NCBI RefSeq assembly: GCF_000003605.2
Contig: NW_003114461.1
Coordinates: 486,654 to 550,653 of the forward strand
Source of the DNA: Saccoglossus kowalevskii
Taxonomy: Eukaryota > Hemichordata > Enteropneusta > Harrimaniidae
DNA: 64,000 nucleotides
Direction: 5' to 3'
The position numbers were made by a program, and so were the translations under genes. Below, piece by piece: positions 12,225 through 22,640 of the stretch; the stretch's first letter is position 1; each line of letters opens with the position of its first letter. The notes under the pieces are model-generated. The model saw only the letters and a program-made list of their open reading frames with translations. It was not told the DNA's origin and did no database searches.

Positions 12225-12400
12225 ACGGTTTGCATAACAAAGATACCTGGCAGGGTAACCCGATATTAACTACGCATGAGTCATTGCTTTGTGACTAAGA
12301 ATAGCACAAACACAATATCTAGGTCTCTGACAATGACAATAAGTGACGCAAAGCGTGCCAACAAAAGAGACATCTCGATCCTGTGTAGACCAGTGCATGA
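12225..12400 (+). promoter_or_regulatory. Orphan, decayed copy of the B/C promoter
   Basis: This stretch aligns with 12568-12740 and 20258-20425. It keeps ATGAGTCATT (an AP-1-like TGAGTCA), TGTGACTAAGAATAG, AGTGACGCAAAGC and a CATCTCG element in the same order. The box that reads GCATAAATA in B and C has become GCATGAATG, and no splice donor or ORF follows before the next promoter copy. It is probably a duplicated promoter that lost its gene. Confidence 0.7.
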
Positions 12401-12567
12401 ATGTACGCACGCGTGTAACGTAAATGCCTAAACATTTTGAGACAGCTCTGAATAATTGTATATATTATGTCTTGATAATATCATGGAGGTCTGGTTATAC
12501 CTGCATGATAATACCTACACTGCATGTGGTTAGCACAGACTCTCACATTGTTTACATTACGCCTTAC

Positions 12568-12857
12568 CGCTTAAACAGCTGTATAACAAAGGTGCTTGGT
12601 TGGGATACCCGGTAATCACTACCTATGAGTCATTTCACCGTGACTAAGAATAGCGACAGGCACGACATCTCGGTCACAATGTCAGTGACGCAAAGCATGT
12701 CAACAATGGAGATATCCCGAACTCTTGCAGAACAGTGCATAAATATCGGGAAGGTGTTCTCAGTTTCAGCAGAACTTGAAAGCGTCTCAGAGAAGAACTC
12801 AAGATACCCAAATAGTTTGACTGAAGACTCTCGTTGAAGAAATTATCTGTACGACTG
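12568..12857 (+). promoter_or_regulatory. Promoter and untranslated exon 1 of gene B
   Basis: The block aligns with the gene C promoter (20258-20527); 12655-12735 is identical to 20340-20420 over 81 bp. Visible elements are an E-box CAGCTG (about 12573), TGAGTCA, GTGACGCAAAG, a TATA-like CATAAATA at 12738-12745 and an initiator-like TCAGTT at 12760-12765. The TATA-to-initiator spacing is the same as in C. Exon 1 would run from about 12762 to 12857, where CTG is followed by GTGAGT. The intron (12858-13338, 481 bp) ends in ATTTACAG seven bases before the ATG. Confidence 0.75.
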
Positions 12858-13049
12858 GTGAGTGCAATGCGTATTTGTATAGTTGTGTATGACCCGGTTT
12901 CTCCAATTCTCGTAAAGTTATTATCAAATCCTCTTCAATAAAATATCGCCCCATATTACACGAATTGTAATGTACTATAAAACCATTTGTTTTATCTGAC
13001 TTTTAATTTCACTATTTTCATTAAATGGACATATTCACTGTGTTGTAAT

Positions 13050-13180
13050 TCCCCGAATTTGTCAATGAATTTTGTTGTTATTTTACATGTTCATGTAGAT
13101 TTAATTTAGCGGATTTTACCTATCATCGAAAATAGCAAAATTAAAACACAGTGAATAATTAATGCATTGACTGTAGTAGA
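13050..13180 (+). repeat. Dispersed repeat in gene B 5' UTR intron
   Basis: The core at 13118-13163 (CGAAAATAGCAAAATTAAAA, then a tract ending AATAATTAATGCATT) recurs at 40390-40530 with few changes. A diverged inverted relative seems to lie at 16840-16935. It is probably a small MITE-like element. Confidence 0.5.
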
Positions 13181-13345
13181 TGTAATGTAGTAGAATTTGG
13201 AAAATCTACTTTCGACGTGAAGTAAAGTACTTGGATTTATAACCTTATAGTAAATATCCTAATCATAGTATGTCTATAAATTACGCATGGGCCAACAGAA
13301 TAATAGTTTTAAATTGTATTCATTGTTCTCATTTACAGACAAATC

Positions 13346-14233
13346 ATGAAGATATATGTGACATTACTTGTATGCCTTGCAGTGACAGTTACCTTGGTAA
13401 CTAGTCTACCTGTACGAGGACATTCGAATGGTCGCATTGATCCACCACCGAGAGACGTTGATGATGAAATCAAATCGGACCACCCTCGAGATGGACCTAC
13501 ACATAATCCTGGGGTAGGAAACGGTGCTCCCCATCATCCAAAACAAGAAGACAGACCAGAACGTCCAGACGTAGATGCCGATGGCGATACTGATGGAATT
13601 ATTCGCCGTGAAAAACGCCGTGTTGGTTCATTCAGATTACGCCCACAGCAATCACAACAACCAGAACGTCCCATTGGAGATGGTAGTTTAGGGTCGGTGC
13701 GTCCTGAGAAGCCAGACGGCGCAGACAGACCAGGCCAACCAGAGAGACCAGACAAACCGGTAGGTGAAGATAGGCCTGGGCGACCTGACGATTCAGACAT
13801 ACCAGAAGGTGCAGTTAAACCAAAGCCACCACTCAGACCCGAGGAGGAGGACTGTGATGATGTAGATGACGATGAAATCCCAGAGGAGCCATTTGTTGGT
13901 GACGCCGTGAACAACAATGATGACACACAGCGTCGGGGCCAAGGAAGAAGACCTCATGGATCGCGTCCCTGCAAACCGCGTCCGAGTGGAATGCCACCAC
14001 GTCCATCCGGTCATCCTCCACGTCCATCAGGTCATCCACCACGTCCATCAGGTCACCCTCCACGTCCATCAGGTCACCCTCCACGTCCATCCGGTCATCC
14101 ACCACGTCCATCAGGCCACCCACCACGTCCATCAGGTTACCCTCCACGTCCATCAGATCTGCCACCACAATTCACTGACGAGCCAATAATTCCAACACAA
14201 GAGGATGAAGCTGGTATTGGGGGATTCCAATAA
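13346..14233 (+). CDS. Gene B: secreted Pro-rich PPRPSGH-repeat protein
   Basis: The product has 295 residues; the ATG follows the acceptor ATTTACAG by seven bases. Residues 1-20 are a signal peptide (MKIYVTLLVCLAVTVTLVTS) shared with A and C. Residues 21-86 are acidic, with Pro and His. IIRREKRRVGS at 85-95 is a likely furin-type cleavage site. Residues 100-165 repeat short RPEKPD/ERPD phrases. Residues 166-182 are very acidic and contain one Cys (EEEDCDDVDDDE). A basic stretch with the second Cys (GSRPCKPRPSGM) leads into eight 7-residue units at 217-272: six PPRPSGH, one ending in Y and one ending in DL. The tail (about 273-295) is acidic. Both mature Cys residues are conserved in C and could pair. 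I recognise no family; extensin-like or matrix, tube or mucus material is a guess from composition. The gene sits in tandem with A and C. Confidence 0.88.
   Translation: MKIYVTLLVCLAVTVTLVTSLPVRGHSNGRIDPPPRDVDDEIKSDHPRDGPTHNPGVGNGAPHHPKQEDRPERPDVDADGDTDGIIRREKRRVGSFRLRPQQSQQPERPIGDGSLGSVRPEKPDGADRPGQPERPDKPVGEDRPGRPDDSDIPEGAVKPKPPLRPEEEDCDDVDDDEIPEEPFVGDAVNNNDDTQRRGQGRRPHGSRPCKPRPSGMPPRPSGHPPRPSGHPPRPSGHPPRPSGHPPRPSGHPPRPSGHPPRPSGYPPRPSDLPPQFTDEPIIPTQEDEAGIGGFQ
13994..14161 (+). repeat. 21-bp coding minisatellite (PPRPSGH units)
   Basis: Eight in-frame units of 21 bp encode the heptad array of gene B. Units differ mainly at third codon positions (CAT/CAC for His, CCA/CCT for Pro, TCC/TCA for Ser), so the protein repeat is kept while the DNA drifts. 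Gene C has fewer units, which shows unit gain or loss since duplication. Confidence 0.9.
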
Positions 14234-14295
14234 ATTGACATTTTAAGTTTTGACAAGTAAATACTTCGATGTGTATACTGCCAATGTTGATCATT

Positions 14296-14443
14296 AATAA
14301 ATATTTAATTTGCGTTCATATATATAAATATCAAACACTTTATTAGTTGTTGAGAAATACTGAGGGCAGGACCCCATGTATAGTTTATTTTCTGAGAAAG
14401 GTTTTTTTTATGTTCACTGGTATAACAAAACAATTTCAATAAA
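14296..14443 (+). terminator. Two polyadenylation signals of gene B
   Basis: AATAAA occurs at 14296-14301 and 14438-14443. The surrounding 3' UTR (for example GAGGGCAGGACCCCATGTA at about 14362) aligns with the gene C 3' UTR (21452 onward), so the transcribed tail was duplicated too. Confidence 0.55.
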
Positions 14444-15246
14444 TTATTTTTTAATATTGAATCACAGAGTGTGTCTCATCACTATAAAAAAACAAAGTCA
14501 GCGCTAAGTTATTACTTTTAACCCTTATCTGGTCAAGTCACTGTTAATGTACATAGGGCTGGCAGGATAGGGATTGGAAGGTAATGTCACTATATATCCT
14601 GATTAGTGATAACCCACTTTTCCATAGGATAAGCATTTACTGGTGGTCTAATTGCCACAGATTAGAAACATAAACAAGAACGTTCACTTCACCTCACCCA
14701 CCACGTCTGTTATCACGTTGTATTATCAGCGCAAACAGAATAATGCCAATATGATGCTAACTTTTACGACACCCGCATAATTTATTAAAAAAAAGTAAAT
14801 TAACAGATTGTAAATTTTATTTCATCCCAATATTTGTAAAACAAATATATTGGAAAGCCATGCGTAACTTAAAGGTTAGCACCTCTTCCCATGCATTAGG
14901 GGGTTGAGAGTCACGTTGGCGGCGCCCCATAGTATCAAAGTACATACTGCAATGCCAGACTGGGAGGATTCATGGTAGAAAATCACTGATTTGGTCACAC
15001 AGACGTTGGTCCAGTGTGATATTTCTGCATTCAGTGCACATGCACTAGCACGGCATCGTGTAGGGGATTACCTTTAATAATCACAACATGTTTTTTATAA
15101 GAGAATGCAAATTTATGCCAAATAGGTATTAACTGTCCTTTGACTTTGATGTCTAATCTTACATTACTGCCAGTGTACCACGTGACTGTACGATACTGAT
15201 CCAGGGAAGTTACGTTCCAGTTGTTACATTTTCTATAAATAACATC
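14444..15246. other. Intergenic, nothing recognised
   Basis: This continues the B 3' flank, which matches the C 3' flank to about 14515 (GTCAGCGCTAA in both). No gene is seen before the gap. Confidence 0.45.
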
Positions 15247-15898
15247 NNNNNNNNNNNNNNNNNNNNNNNNNNNNNNNNNNNNNNNNNNNNNNNNNNNNNN
15301 NNNNNNNNNNNNNNNNNNNNNNNNNNNNNNNNNNNNNNNNNNNNNNNNNNNNNNNNNNNNNNNNNNNNNNNNNNNNNNNNNNNNNNNNNNNNNNNNNNNN
15401 NNNNNNNNNNNNNNNNNNNNNNNNNNNNNNNNNNNNNNNNNNNNNNNNNNNNNNNNNNNNNNNNNNNNNNNNNNNNNNNNNNNNNNNNNNNNNNNNNNNN
15501 NNNNNNNNNNNNNNNNNNNNNNNNNNNNNNNNNNNNNNNNNNNNNNNNNNNNNNNNNNNNNNNNNNNNNNNNNNNNNNNNNNNNNNNNNNNNNNNNNNNN
15601 NNNNNNNNNNNNNNNNNNNNNNNNNNNNNNNNNNNNNNNNNNNNNNNNNNNNNNNNNNNNNNNNNNNNNNNNNNNNNNNNNNNNNNNNNNNNNNNNNNNN
15701 NNNNNNNNNNNNNNNNNNNNNNNNNNNNNNNNNNNNNNNNNNNNNNNNNNNNNNNNNNNNNNNNNNNNNNNNNNNNNNNNNNNNNNNNNNNNNNNNNNNN
15801 NNNNNNNNNNNNNNNNNNNNNNNNNNNNNNNNNNNNNNNNNNNNNNNNNNNNNNNNNNNNNNNNNNNNNNNNNNNNNNNNNNNNNNNNNNNNNNNNNN
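15247..15898. other. Assembly gap (652 N)
   Basis: All positions are N. Long frames crossing it are artefacts of the unknown bases. Confidence 0.99.
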
Positions 15899-18225
15899 GA
15901 TACAAGCAATGGCACTTTATAGACAGGGTCGGGTACAATGGAAATGATGTCATTAGTAGTTGTTTATGTACAAGTGACTTCACGGAAGTATAATTTGTTA
16001 AGATAGGAATTAGTATTTGTAAATTGATATTTTTAAATTCTGCAGTAAAAATCCTTTTTTTAATTAAGTTTATTGACAACTTGTCATGGCTATTGGTGCG
16101 TTTATTATGGAAATCATTTGAAATCCAATTTAAAAAAATATTTGGACTTTTAACTTTAATAGTAAACTATTTGTGTGATTTATCGTACTCAATCGAAGCT
16201 AGCAATGCATTTTTTTGGTTCATTTAGAAAATGTCATTGACTTGGCACAAAATACTAATTTGGTCAAATTTCTCCGAATTACTAGGAATCTTCAACAAAA
16301 CTTTAATAGAGTGTATTTTTCTGTAGACGGGTATATGTCTCAGTACAGTCTATGTGTGTCACTACTACCAATAACCACTTTAACGATATAGTTTAAAGGT
16401 TACTTTCCAAATTGCAGGTACTGTATATGTCATACGCACATACATCTGTGGTATGTGCATAATGAGATCACTGACAGGATTTGTTTTGATAATATATGTG
16501 TAATAATTGATGTCAATTTGTTGTTATTATTTTTAGTGTAAAACGTATCAGTGTTCAGTTCTATGAAGCTTACTTTTTTCACGTTGATCATCTTTAATTG
16601 CAATTGCACCGGTGAGATTTCTCTTTGTGTAGATGCCCAAATAATGGAAGATTTATACATTATAATTACTTTATACTAGTGCCAATGATCCGTGGTACAT
16701 CGTAGCTATTCCAGAATGTAAACTAGTTATTACACTTAAATAAATAAAACATTAGTATATTAGGCCCATTTTATATGATATTTCAATCGTGTGCATGCGA
16801 CGCAAAACTTAATATTTTGCCAAATATTTTGATTTCAATTATTTCCACGGGATAGCAAATTTAGTATTTTTTGACAAATTTGTAATTCATTATCAGTATC
16901 AGTGTGTTTAAATTTCCGCGAATTAACATTATGGCATTTTACGTCTGTCAAATATCGGCCAAATAAATACGTGGATTCAATAATTACCAAGGACCTGGCG
17001 TAGAATTGGAAATTACTCCAAATAAACAAATGTCCAATTCGGGAACAGAATAATAGTATAATTGGTTATTGATGAAATAGAAGGGCACCACCAGACGGTC
17101 TGGCTTAACAAGCGCGTTGTGTTTCTCTCCTGAAGTTGACGCTGGTCGTGCACAAAGGAAGCCGCTCATCCCGCCATTGGATGGCGGCACATCGTGTATG
17201 TGGTGTTTACAAAGGACGTGGAGATGATCCGTGGTACATCGTGACCAATAATAAAACGATTGGTTGTCCAACTGTGGGCGTGTCTTTTATTTCTGCGCTA
17301 AATGTACAACACCAAAGTCCCGCCATTTATTTTTCATGGTTGTTCGACCATAGTCGTCTGCACCAGTATCACTATCACGAGTTTTAAGTTTGGTTTACTA
17401 TGTTGGCCGCTCGACACCACAGCGCGGCCTCTCTCTAGGTACCGATGCCCAACTCGGCGTCCCGGGGAGGAAATCTACTCACCACGCCACGCCACCTCGA
17501 CACCTCTCCTTCCCGGAAACATGCTTTCCAATACGAGACTGATTTCTCTATAAGTTCGGCCATTTAAAATCATATTCTGGACAGGATTTGTATCAATTAA
17601 ATGGTCGGCTTCCATTGCTGCTCCAAATCATTCAGAAAATAGCAGCGAAAAAACCTCGCAAATTCACCGCCACTTCACAGCGGTTTTCACACAGACACCA
17701 GTTAATTCCTTTACCCAATGGCTGAAGCAATTTCACATCGACCAGACACGCCCCAAAACAGATGACGAGATTTGACAGGATTGGTCAATGCGCATGCGTA
17801 TAAAACAGCTGGTACTAATATCCTAATTTCCTAATAACGTATTTTACACTCGTACAATGCAAAATACATATTTGATTAGGTTGGTTGGCCATCAAGTACC
17901 ATCCTATGGCACCCAATTCATATATCACCAAAACCATAGTACAGAGTTATGTTAACAGCGAGTCAAAAATAAGACTAATATACTAAATTTGTATTTAATT
18001 AATTGTAAGGATGAGATTACATTGTGAAATGGCCACGACGTACCACAGATCGTCAATATTGTGATAATAATCAAACAACACTCATGAAATGCAAGATCAT
18101 TGTCATGCAGGCGTAAGAGTTATGTCTGCCTGTTTCTTGAGTGTTTCTCGAACATCTCACTTCTTCTTAAGTTTCTTTCAGGAAATATGGTTAACGTCCT
18201 GGCGAGTGCTTTGGAGCACTATATT
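15899..18225. other. Intergenic, no supported gene
   Basis: A stretch at about 17090-17540 is richer in GC and has short frames, but none has splice sites or recognisable protein. At 16800-16935 a sequence resembles, inverted, the dispersed repeat at 13050 and 40390. No RNA gene was seen. Confidence 0.4.
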
Positions 18226-18503
18226 AAAGGGTGGTAGTCGTCGCGCCCACATGCGCTAGATATATGGGTCTCATATAAACAAAGCTGACGACTTTGACTG
18301 TTGCGCAGATCAACCAGTACAAATTGAGACGTTACCAAGCTTTAATTAGGTATTTTAGGTGTTCGGAAGGTAATTAGTGCTAGTCGCGCTCACGTCAAAC
18401 CTCATACTTGTGATTTCCATTAGAAGAGCTCATTGGATTGTGGGAAAATCAATGTTTATTAACACAAATGTCGCACATGTGCAGTGCGACGACCACCGCC
18501 CTT
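18226..18503. mobile_element. MITE with GGTGGTCGTCGC-type inverted ends, copy 1
   Basis: The left end reads AAAGGGTGGTAGTCGTCGC (18226-18244) and the right end GCGACGACCACCGCCCTT (18486-18503), which are inverted repeats with two differences. The interior (for example GAGACGTTACCAAGCTTTAA, TTCCATTAGAAGAGCTCATT) is found in inverted order at 44181-44515, so this is a mobile non-autonomous element. No transposase frame is present. Confidence 0.75.
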
Positions 18504-18674
18504 GAAACTAAGCGAAATATAGAAATCGTTGTATTGGTAAATATGTTCACAGTAAATTAGTGGCAATAAATTATTTGTCTGATTCTTACCTCACTATTGC
18601 ACGTTGCTCGCATTTTGAGCGTAACGGCGCTACCTACGTTATGAAAACACTGCCATACTTCAAGTAGGTTAATC

Positions 18675-18701
18675 CATAGACCCTCTAAAAGAGGGTCTAT
18701 G
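18675..18701. mobile_element. 27-bp palindromic micro-element with 7-bp target duplication
   Basis: The 27 bp are a near-perfect hairpin of CATAGACCCTCT, three A, and AGAGGGTCTATG. They are flanked on both sides by GTTAATC (18668-18674 and 18702-18708). The same ends delimit the 191-bp element at 55716-55906, which also has a 7-bp duplication. This copy consists of little more than the two fused inverted ends. Confidence 0.8.
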
Positions 18702-18708
18702 GTTAATC

Positions 18709-19240
18709 TACCTACAATAATACATACTAAAATTGGTTTGAATACTAGTATATAGTCGTTTTGTGTTGTATTAAACTAAATATATCCTCGGTCGTCAGGC
18801 GACGTCCACAACAAATCAGAAGCCCGTGCCTATAACTATTGTTGGTAATGGATTTATTACCAACGTTTAGCTATTTGTAGATATATCGGCGTGATTGAAT
18901 CGCAGCCAGTACCATATTTGGGCAACTGGATGATCTGTGACTTTGAGGTTATCAAGTTAACCAACTTTTCAAGGCGCGTGCGTCAGTATGTATAGTAATA
19001 TGGTCAACAATGGACCATGTGTTATTCACAAGTAAATTGTTGTACTCGGCTGTCAGACTGCAGGAAACATGAATGAAGTAGTATAGTAATGTGAGGCGAG
19101 ATTTGAAATCCTGTCCTTTTTGAGTGGTATACATTTTCATTTTCATTCAATTTGATAACTTCCGAATCAGCAAACTCTCTAAATGACTGCATGTATATAA
19201 CCATGGTAACATTTATTACTGGGGGAAATCATTCAAGAAT
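18709..19240. repeat. Local segmental duplication, copy 1
   Basis: ACCTACAATAATACATACTA (18709), CAACGTTTAGCTATTTGTAG (18861), CGTGCGTCAGTATGTATAGT (18977) and a block around AAATGACTGCATGTATATAA (19181) each recur in the same order within 22385-25210. It lies upstream of gene C, much as a worn copy at 11.9 kb lies upstream of gene B. It holds no coding frame I believe. Confidence 0.55.
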
Positions 19241-20004
19241 GAAACCATAAAGAAGAAATTCCGGCATATCGTATGGTGGCTAAAAATGTCTATTCAGTGT
19301 CCACAGTATTAGACGTTGTTTTGTTTCAAATCGTCACCCTTGTACTTGTTTTACATATCAAAGGAATTGTTTAGGGTTCATCTATACTCAATGTATGTAA
19401 ATTAGTACAGTGTACAGTGTGTTTACGTGCATCGTTCTGCGTAAACAGTGTAATCAGTGACTAAGAACTGCGTTAGTACCGACATTTCAACTACAGCAAG
19501 GCAGAATATTTTACTCTCGGGTACACACTAAGGAAATCTTGGTAGTTTCGATGAACCTGTAACACGCACCTCAACAATATTGCCCATCATCAAATAACTA
19601 ATATATTAGTCCAGTACACAGTGGGCATGACAAAATAGTTATGGTATATCAATATTGCAAAATAACTGTCATAATATATTTGTGGAAACGTTCTTGATTA
19701 GAATCAGAATTTCTGTAATGCAGACATGTTTATGTCCCAGTAATATGTTTCTAGCTTGTTCTAATTGTCTGTACTGGCAACCTTGAAACATTGCATAATT
19801 GATCTGACATTTTTTTTTTACTGATATTATCCGTAATAATTATGTAACAGCTAATATAAGTGTAAAAGTATATTAAGGTAAGCTGAACCATTTTCTTTGT
19901 GTTGCTGCCTCCTTCTGCATAACATGCATAACTTTCTAAAATCTCACCTGCTATGTTTGATGCAATATTATGGATTAACATTGCAATATTAAAATTAAAA
20001 ATTG
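19241..20004. other. Intergenic, nothing certain
   Basis: Near 19450 a phrase (GTAATCAGTGACTAAGAACT) may be a worn piece of the B/C promoter. Otherwise nothing is recognised. Confidence 0.4.
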
Positions 20005-20125
<121 letters not shown>

Positions 20126-20257
20126 ATTCAGTATTCAAAAACCATTGGGTATCATGAATCATGTTGATACACACGTTTCGAAGACAGTAATTCAACTTGT
20201 CCGTGGACGACACTTTACATTTGTGTACGCTTTCTAATTAACGTAAGCCATTTTCTT

Positions 20258-20527
20258 AAACAGCTGTATAACAATGGTGCCTGGCTGGGCTATCCTATAA
20301 TGACTATGTATGAGTAATTTTATTGTGACTAACAATAGAGACAGGCACGACATCTCGGTCACAATGTCAGTGACGCAAAGCATGTCAACAATGGAGATAT
20401 CCCGAACTCTTGCAGAACAGAGCATAAATACCGAGAAGGTGTTCTCAGTTTCAGCAGAACATCACATGCTTCTCTGAAGAACACGACACGAAATCAACCG
20501 TGAATACGAAAAAACTGTGTACGACTG
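20258..20527 (+). promoter_or_regulatory. Promoter and untranslated exon 1 of gene C
   Basis: The block is homologous to 12568-12857. Positions 20340-20420 are identical to gene B over 81 bp, including AGTGACGCAAAGCATG. The AP-1-like site of B has become TGAGTAA here. The TATA-like CATAAATA is at 20423-20430 and the initiator-like TCAGTT at 20445-20450. Exon 1 ends at 20527 before GTGAGTGG. The intron (20528-20829, 302 bp) ends in TACTTACAG seven bases before the ATG. Confidence 0.75.
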
Positions 20528-20836
20528 GTGAGTGGAATATCCTTTTTTTTCTAGTTTTCCATTTTTTAGTTTGTTCGTTCTAATGTAATGCATAACTAAT
20601 GTCACAATGTCTGTATGTTCGATTGAGTTTGACGAAACAGGGACCGTAAAGTTGAGACCTTCATGAGACAAGAGAGTTTCACTCTACTGGAGATCAAACT
20701 AACTGTTTTTAATGTTTGTAATTACTGACACGAGTTAATATTACCTTACACATCTGTGTAAGTAAGTGACATTCAATAACATGACTTATTTCCAACAAAG
20801 TAACATTTGATCATTTGTTTTACTTACAGATCAATC

Positions 20837-21328
20837 ATGAAGTTACATGTGACGCTCTTCGTATGCCTTGCAGTAACAGTTGCCTTGGTAACCAGTCTAC
20901 CTGCACGGGGACGCCGACCTGGTGGCAGACCAATGCGACCTGATAGACCAGAAGGTGCGAGCAGACCAGGAAGACCTGAAAAGCCAGACAGACCAGTGGG
21001 CGCAGACAGACCAGAGCGACCAGACGGACAAGATGAGGAAGACTGCGATAATTTCGAAGACGATGACACGATAAATAGCGATGAGAACGCATCATCCCGC
21101 CGAAGACGACCGCACGGATCACGTCCCTGTAAACCACGACCCAGTGGAATGCCATCACGTCCATCCGGTCATCCACCACGTCCCTCTGGTCATCCGCCCC
21201 GTCCATCCGGTCATCCACCACGTCCCTCTGGTCATCCACCTCGTCCATCAGACCTACCACCACGTTTCACTGGTGAGCCAATTTTTCCGACACAAGAGGG
21301 CGATGTCGGTGTTGAAGGTTTTGAATAA
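20837..21328 (+). CDS. Gene C: secreted Pro-rich PPRPSGH-repeat protein
   Basis: The product has 163 residues and is a close paralogue of gene B. I start at 20837 because the ten residues upstream in frame lie in the intron. The signal peptide is MKLHVTLFVCLAVTVALVTS. A basic segment (ARGRRPGGRPMRP) resembles gene A, linking the three paralogues. RPEKPD-type phrases follow (about 35-65), then an acidic stretch with one Cys (EEDCDNFEDDD). RRRRPHGSRPCKPRPSGM carries the second Cys, then come four heptads (the first PSRPSGH), PPRPSDL and an acidic tail ending VEGFE. Compared with B it lacks about 65 residues of the N-terminal acidic part, including the REKRR site, and has fewer heptads. Same likely role as B; the function is unknown. 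Confidence 0.88.
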   Translation: MKLHVTLFVCLAVTVALVTSLPARGRRPGGRPMRPDRPEGASRPGRPEKPDRPVGADRPERPDGQDEEDCDNFEDDDTINSDENASSRRRRPHGSRPCKPRPSGMPSRPSGHPPRPSGHPPRPSGHPPRPSGHPPRPSDLPPRFTGEPIFPTQEGDVGVEGFE

Positions 21329-21526
21329 CATTTTAAATACAACATAGCATTATGATAAGTTTTGATTCGTTTCAATTGAACACTGTCAATCATGATTTCT
21401 TGATTATATCAATCTGCATAAGTATCACACATTTGATTGTCTGGACAGATATATTGAGGGCAGGTCCTATGTACGATTATTTCATTTATTTTTTCAAGAA
21501 AACGTGTTTTATTATGTTAATATTAA

Positions 21527-21532
21527 AATAAA
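21527..21532 (+). terminator. Polyadenylation signal of gene C
   Basis: AATAAA at a position that corresponds to the second signal of gene B in the aligned 3' UTRs. Confidence 0.5.
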
Positions 21533-22475
21533 AAAAGATATTTAATATTAAATTACAGACTGTGTCTCGTCACTAGAATCAACTGCGTCAGCGCTAAATG
21601 ATTAATTTAAACTGAAATGTCCCCATAGAAACCATACACATACAAGAAGTAAACCATGAGATACGGTAACAAGACAAATTTCTACACGCCTTTTTCATAA
21701 TATATTTCTTATATATTAGTGTCATTAATCGACCAACTGCCACCCTAAACTTTTCCCTGGATATGAAAATCAACAACGTCATTCACCCCCGACAAGAGAT
21801 GCTAGCGTGGTTAACAAATTAGCTGCGAAGGAACCAGCTTCCCGAAAATGCCAGTGAAACTCCTTTTGTTTTGAATTACGTCATGTATTGCCCCCCTAGG
21901 CTAGTAAATAAAATCAAAGCAGCCACTTATGTGGTGTTTCCCACACTAATTTCATTCACAAAGTAATTGTTTTCTACTAGCGAATTTGCTGCCATCTGAC
22001 TATCAGAACACATTATATGTTACGTCACTTTTTTCACCACATTGTCAACCAAATTGTTTACGAGTTTTACGAAAATTACACAATTTATTCAAAGAGAAGC
22101 GAAATGGAAAGAAATGAAAGCTGCCTCTCCAATATCATACTAAGCAGCGGAAACTCAACTCCAACTCACAAAATGAAAATGATAATTTAGTTTCACGTGA
22201 AAATCATATTTGTGTTCTTTTCTGATAAGACATATAGTGTGTTTTGTCATCATTATATAGATTTATAGTGAAGCAGACACAATCATACTAATTATGTTTC
22301 AATCGTCAGCTATTTACAAATTGCACGTAAGTGTAAGCGTGGTAAGTGTACCACCCACATTTTAAAAATAGGCCATGGTCCGATCTTAACGTCGATAATC
22401 TACATACAATAATACAAACACTAAAATGAGTTTTACTACATGGTTGTGTTGTGTTGAGTTATATTTAATATACAC
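21533..22475. other. Intergenic with start of a duplicated segment
   Basis: The tail of the C 3' flank is followed by AT-rich DNA. From about 22330 to 22475 the sequence (ATAATCTACATACAATAATA and flanks) matches 18709 and 24535, a piece of the local duplication that is cut by the element at 22476. Confidence 0.45.
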
Positions 22476-22640
22476 TTAAAGCGGGAGGGTTGTCACCTGC
22501 GCAGGCGTCAGATGGCCATAGAGTGTCATTGTTTACAAACAACCGTCTACCCATGAGCCTTTGCGTTTTTAGCGTGTGTTGTTATCGTCGCTTGGGACTC
22601 AATTCCCGCGCGTTCGCAGGGGACGACCCTCCCGCTTTAA
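22476..22640. mobile_element. MITE with TTAA target site
   Basis: The ends are a perfect 15-bp inverted repeat, TTAAAGCGGGAGGGT on the left and ACCCTCCCGCTTTAA on the right. Similarity continues inward with some mismatches (TGTCACCTGCGCAGGCG against CGCGTTCGCAGGGGACG). If TTAA is the duplicated target, the element proper starts AGCGGG. TTAA targets are known for piggyBac and Kolobok; a purine start fits Kolobok better. The 165 bp contain no transposase. Confidence 0.7.

Noticed and set aside
12089-12298. Frame with a hydrophobic N terminus upstream of gene B
   Set aside because: It starts at TTG, and its second half is the decayed promoter copy.
13793-14189. Additional long frames over the gene B repeat on both strands
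   Set aside because: The 21-bp repeat is a multiple of three without stops in several frames, so these frames are by-products of the heptad array; only one frame has the signal peptide and splice context.
15031-16079. Two minus-strand frames of nearly 290 codons
   Set aside because: Both are mostly unknown residues from the 652-N gap.
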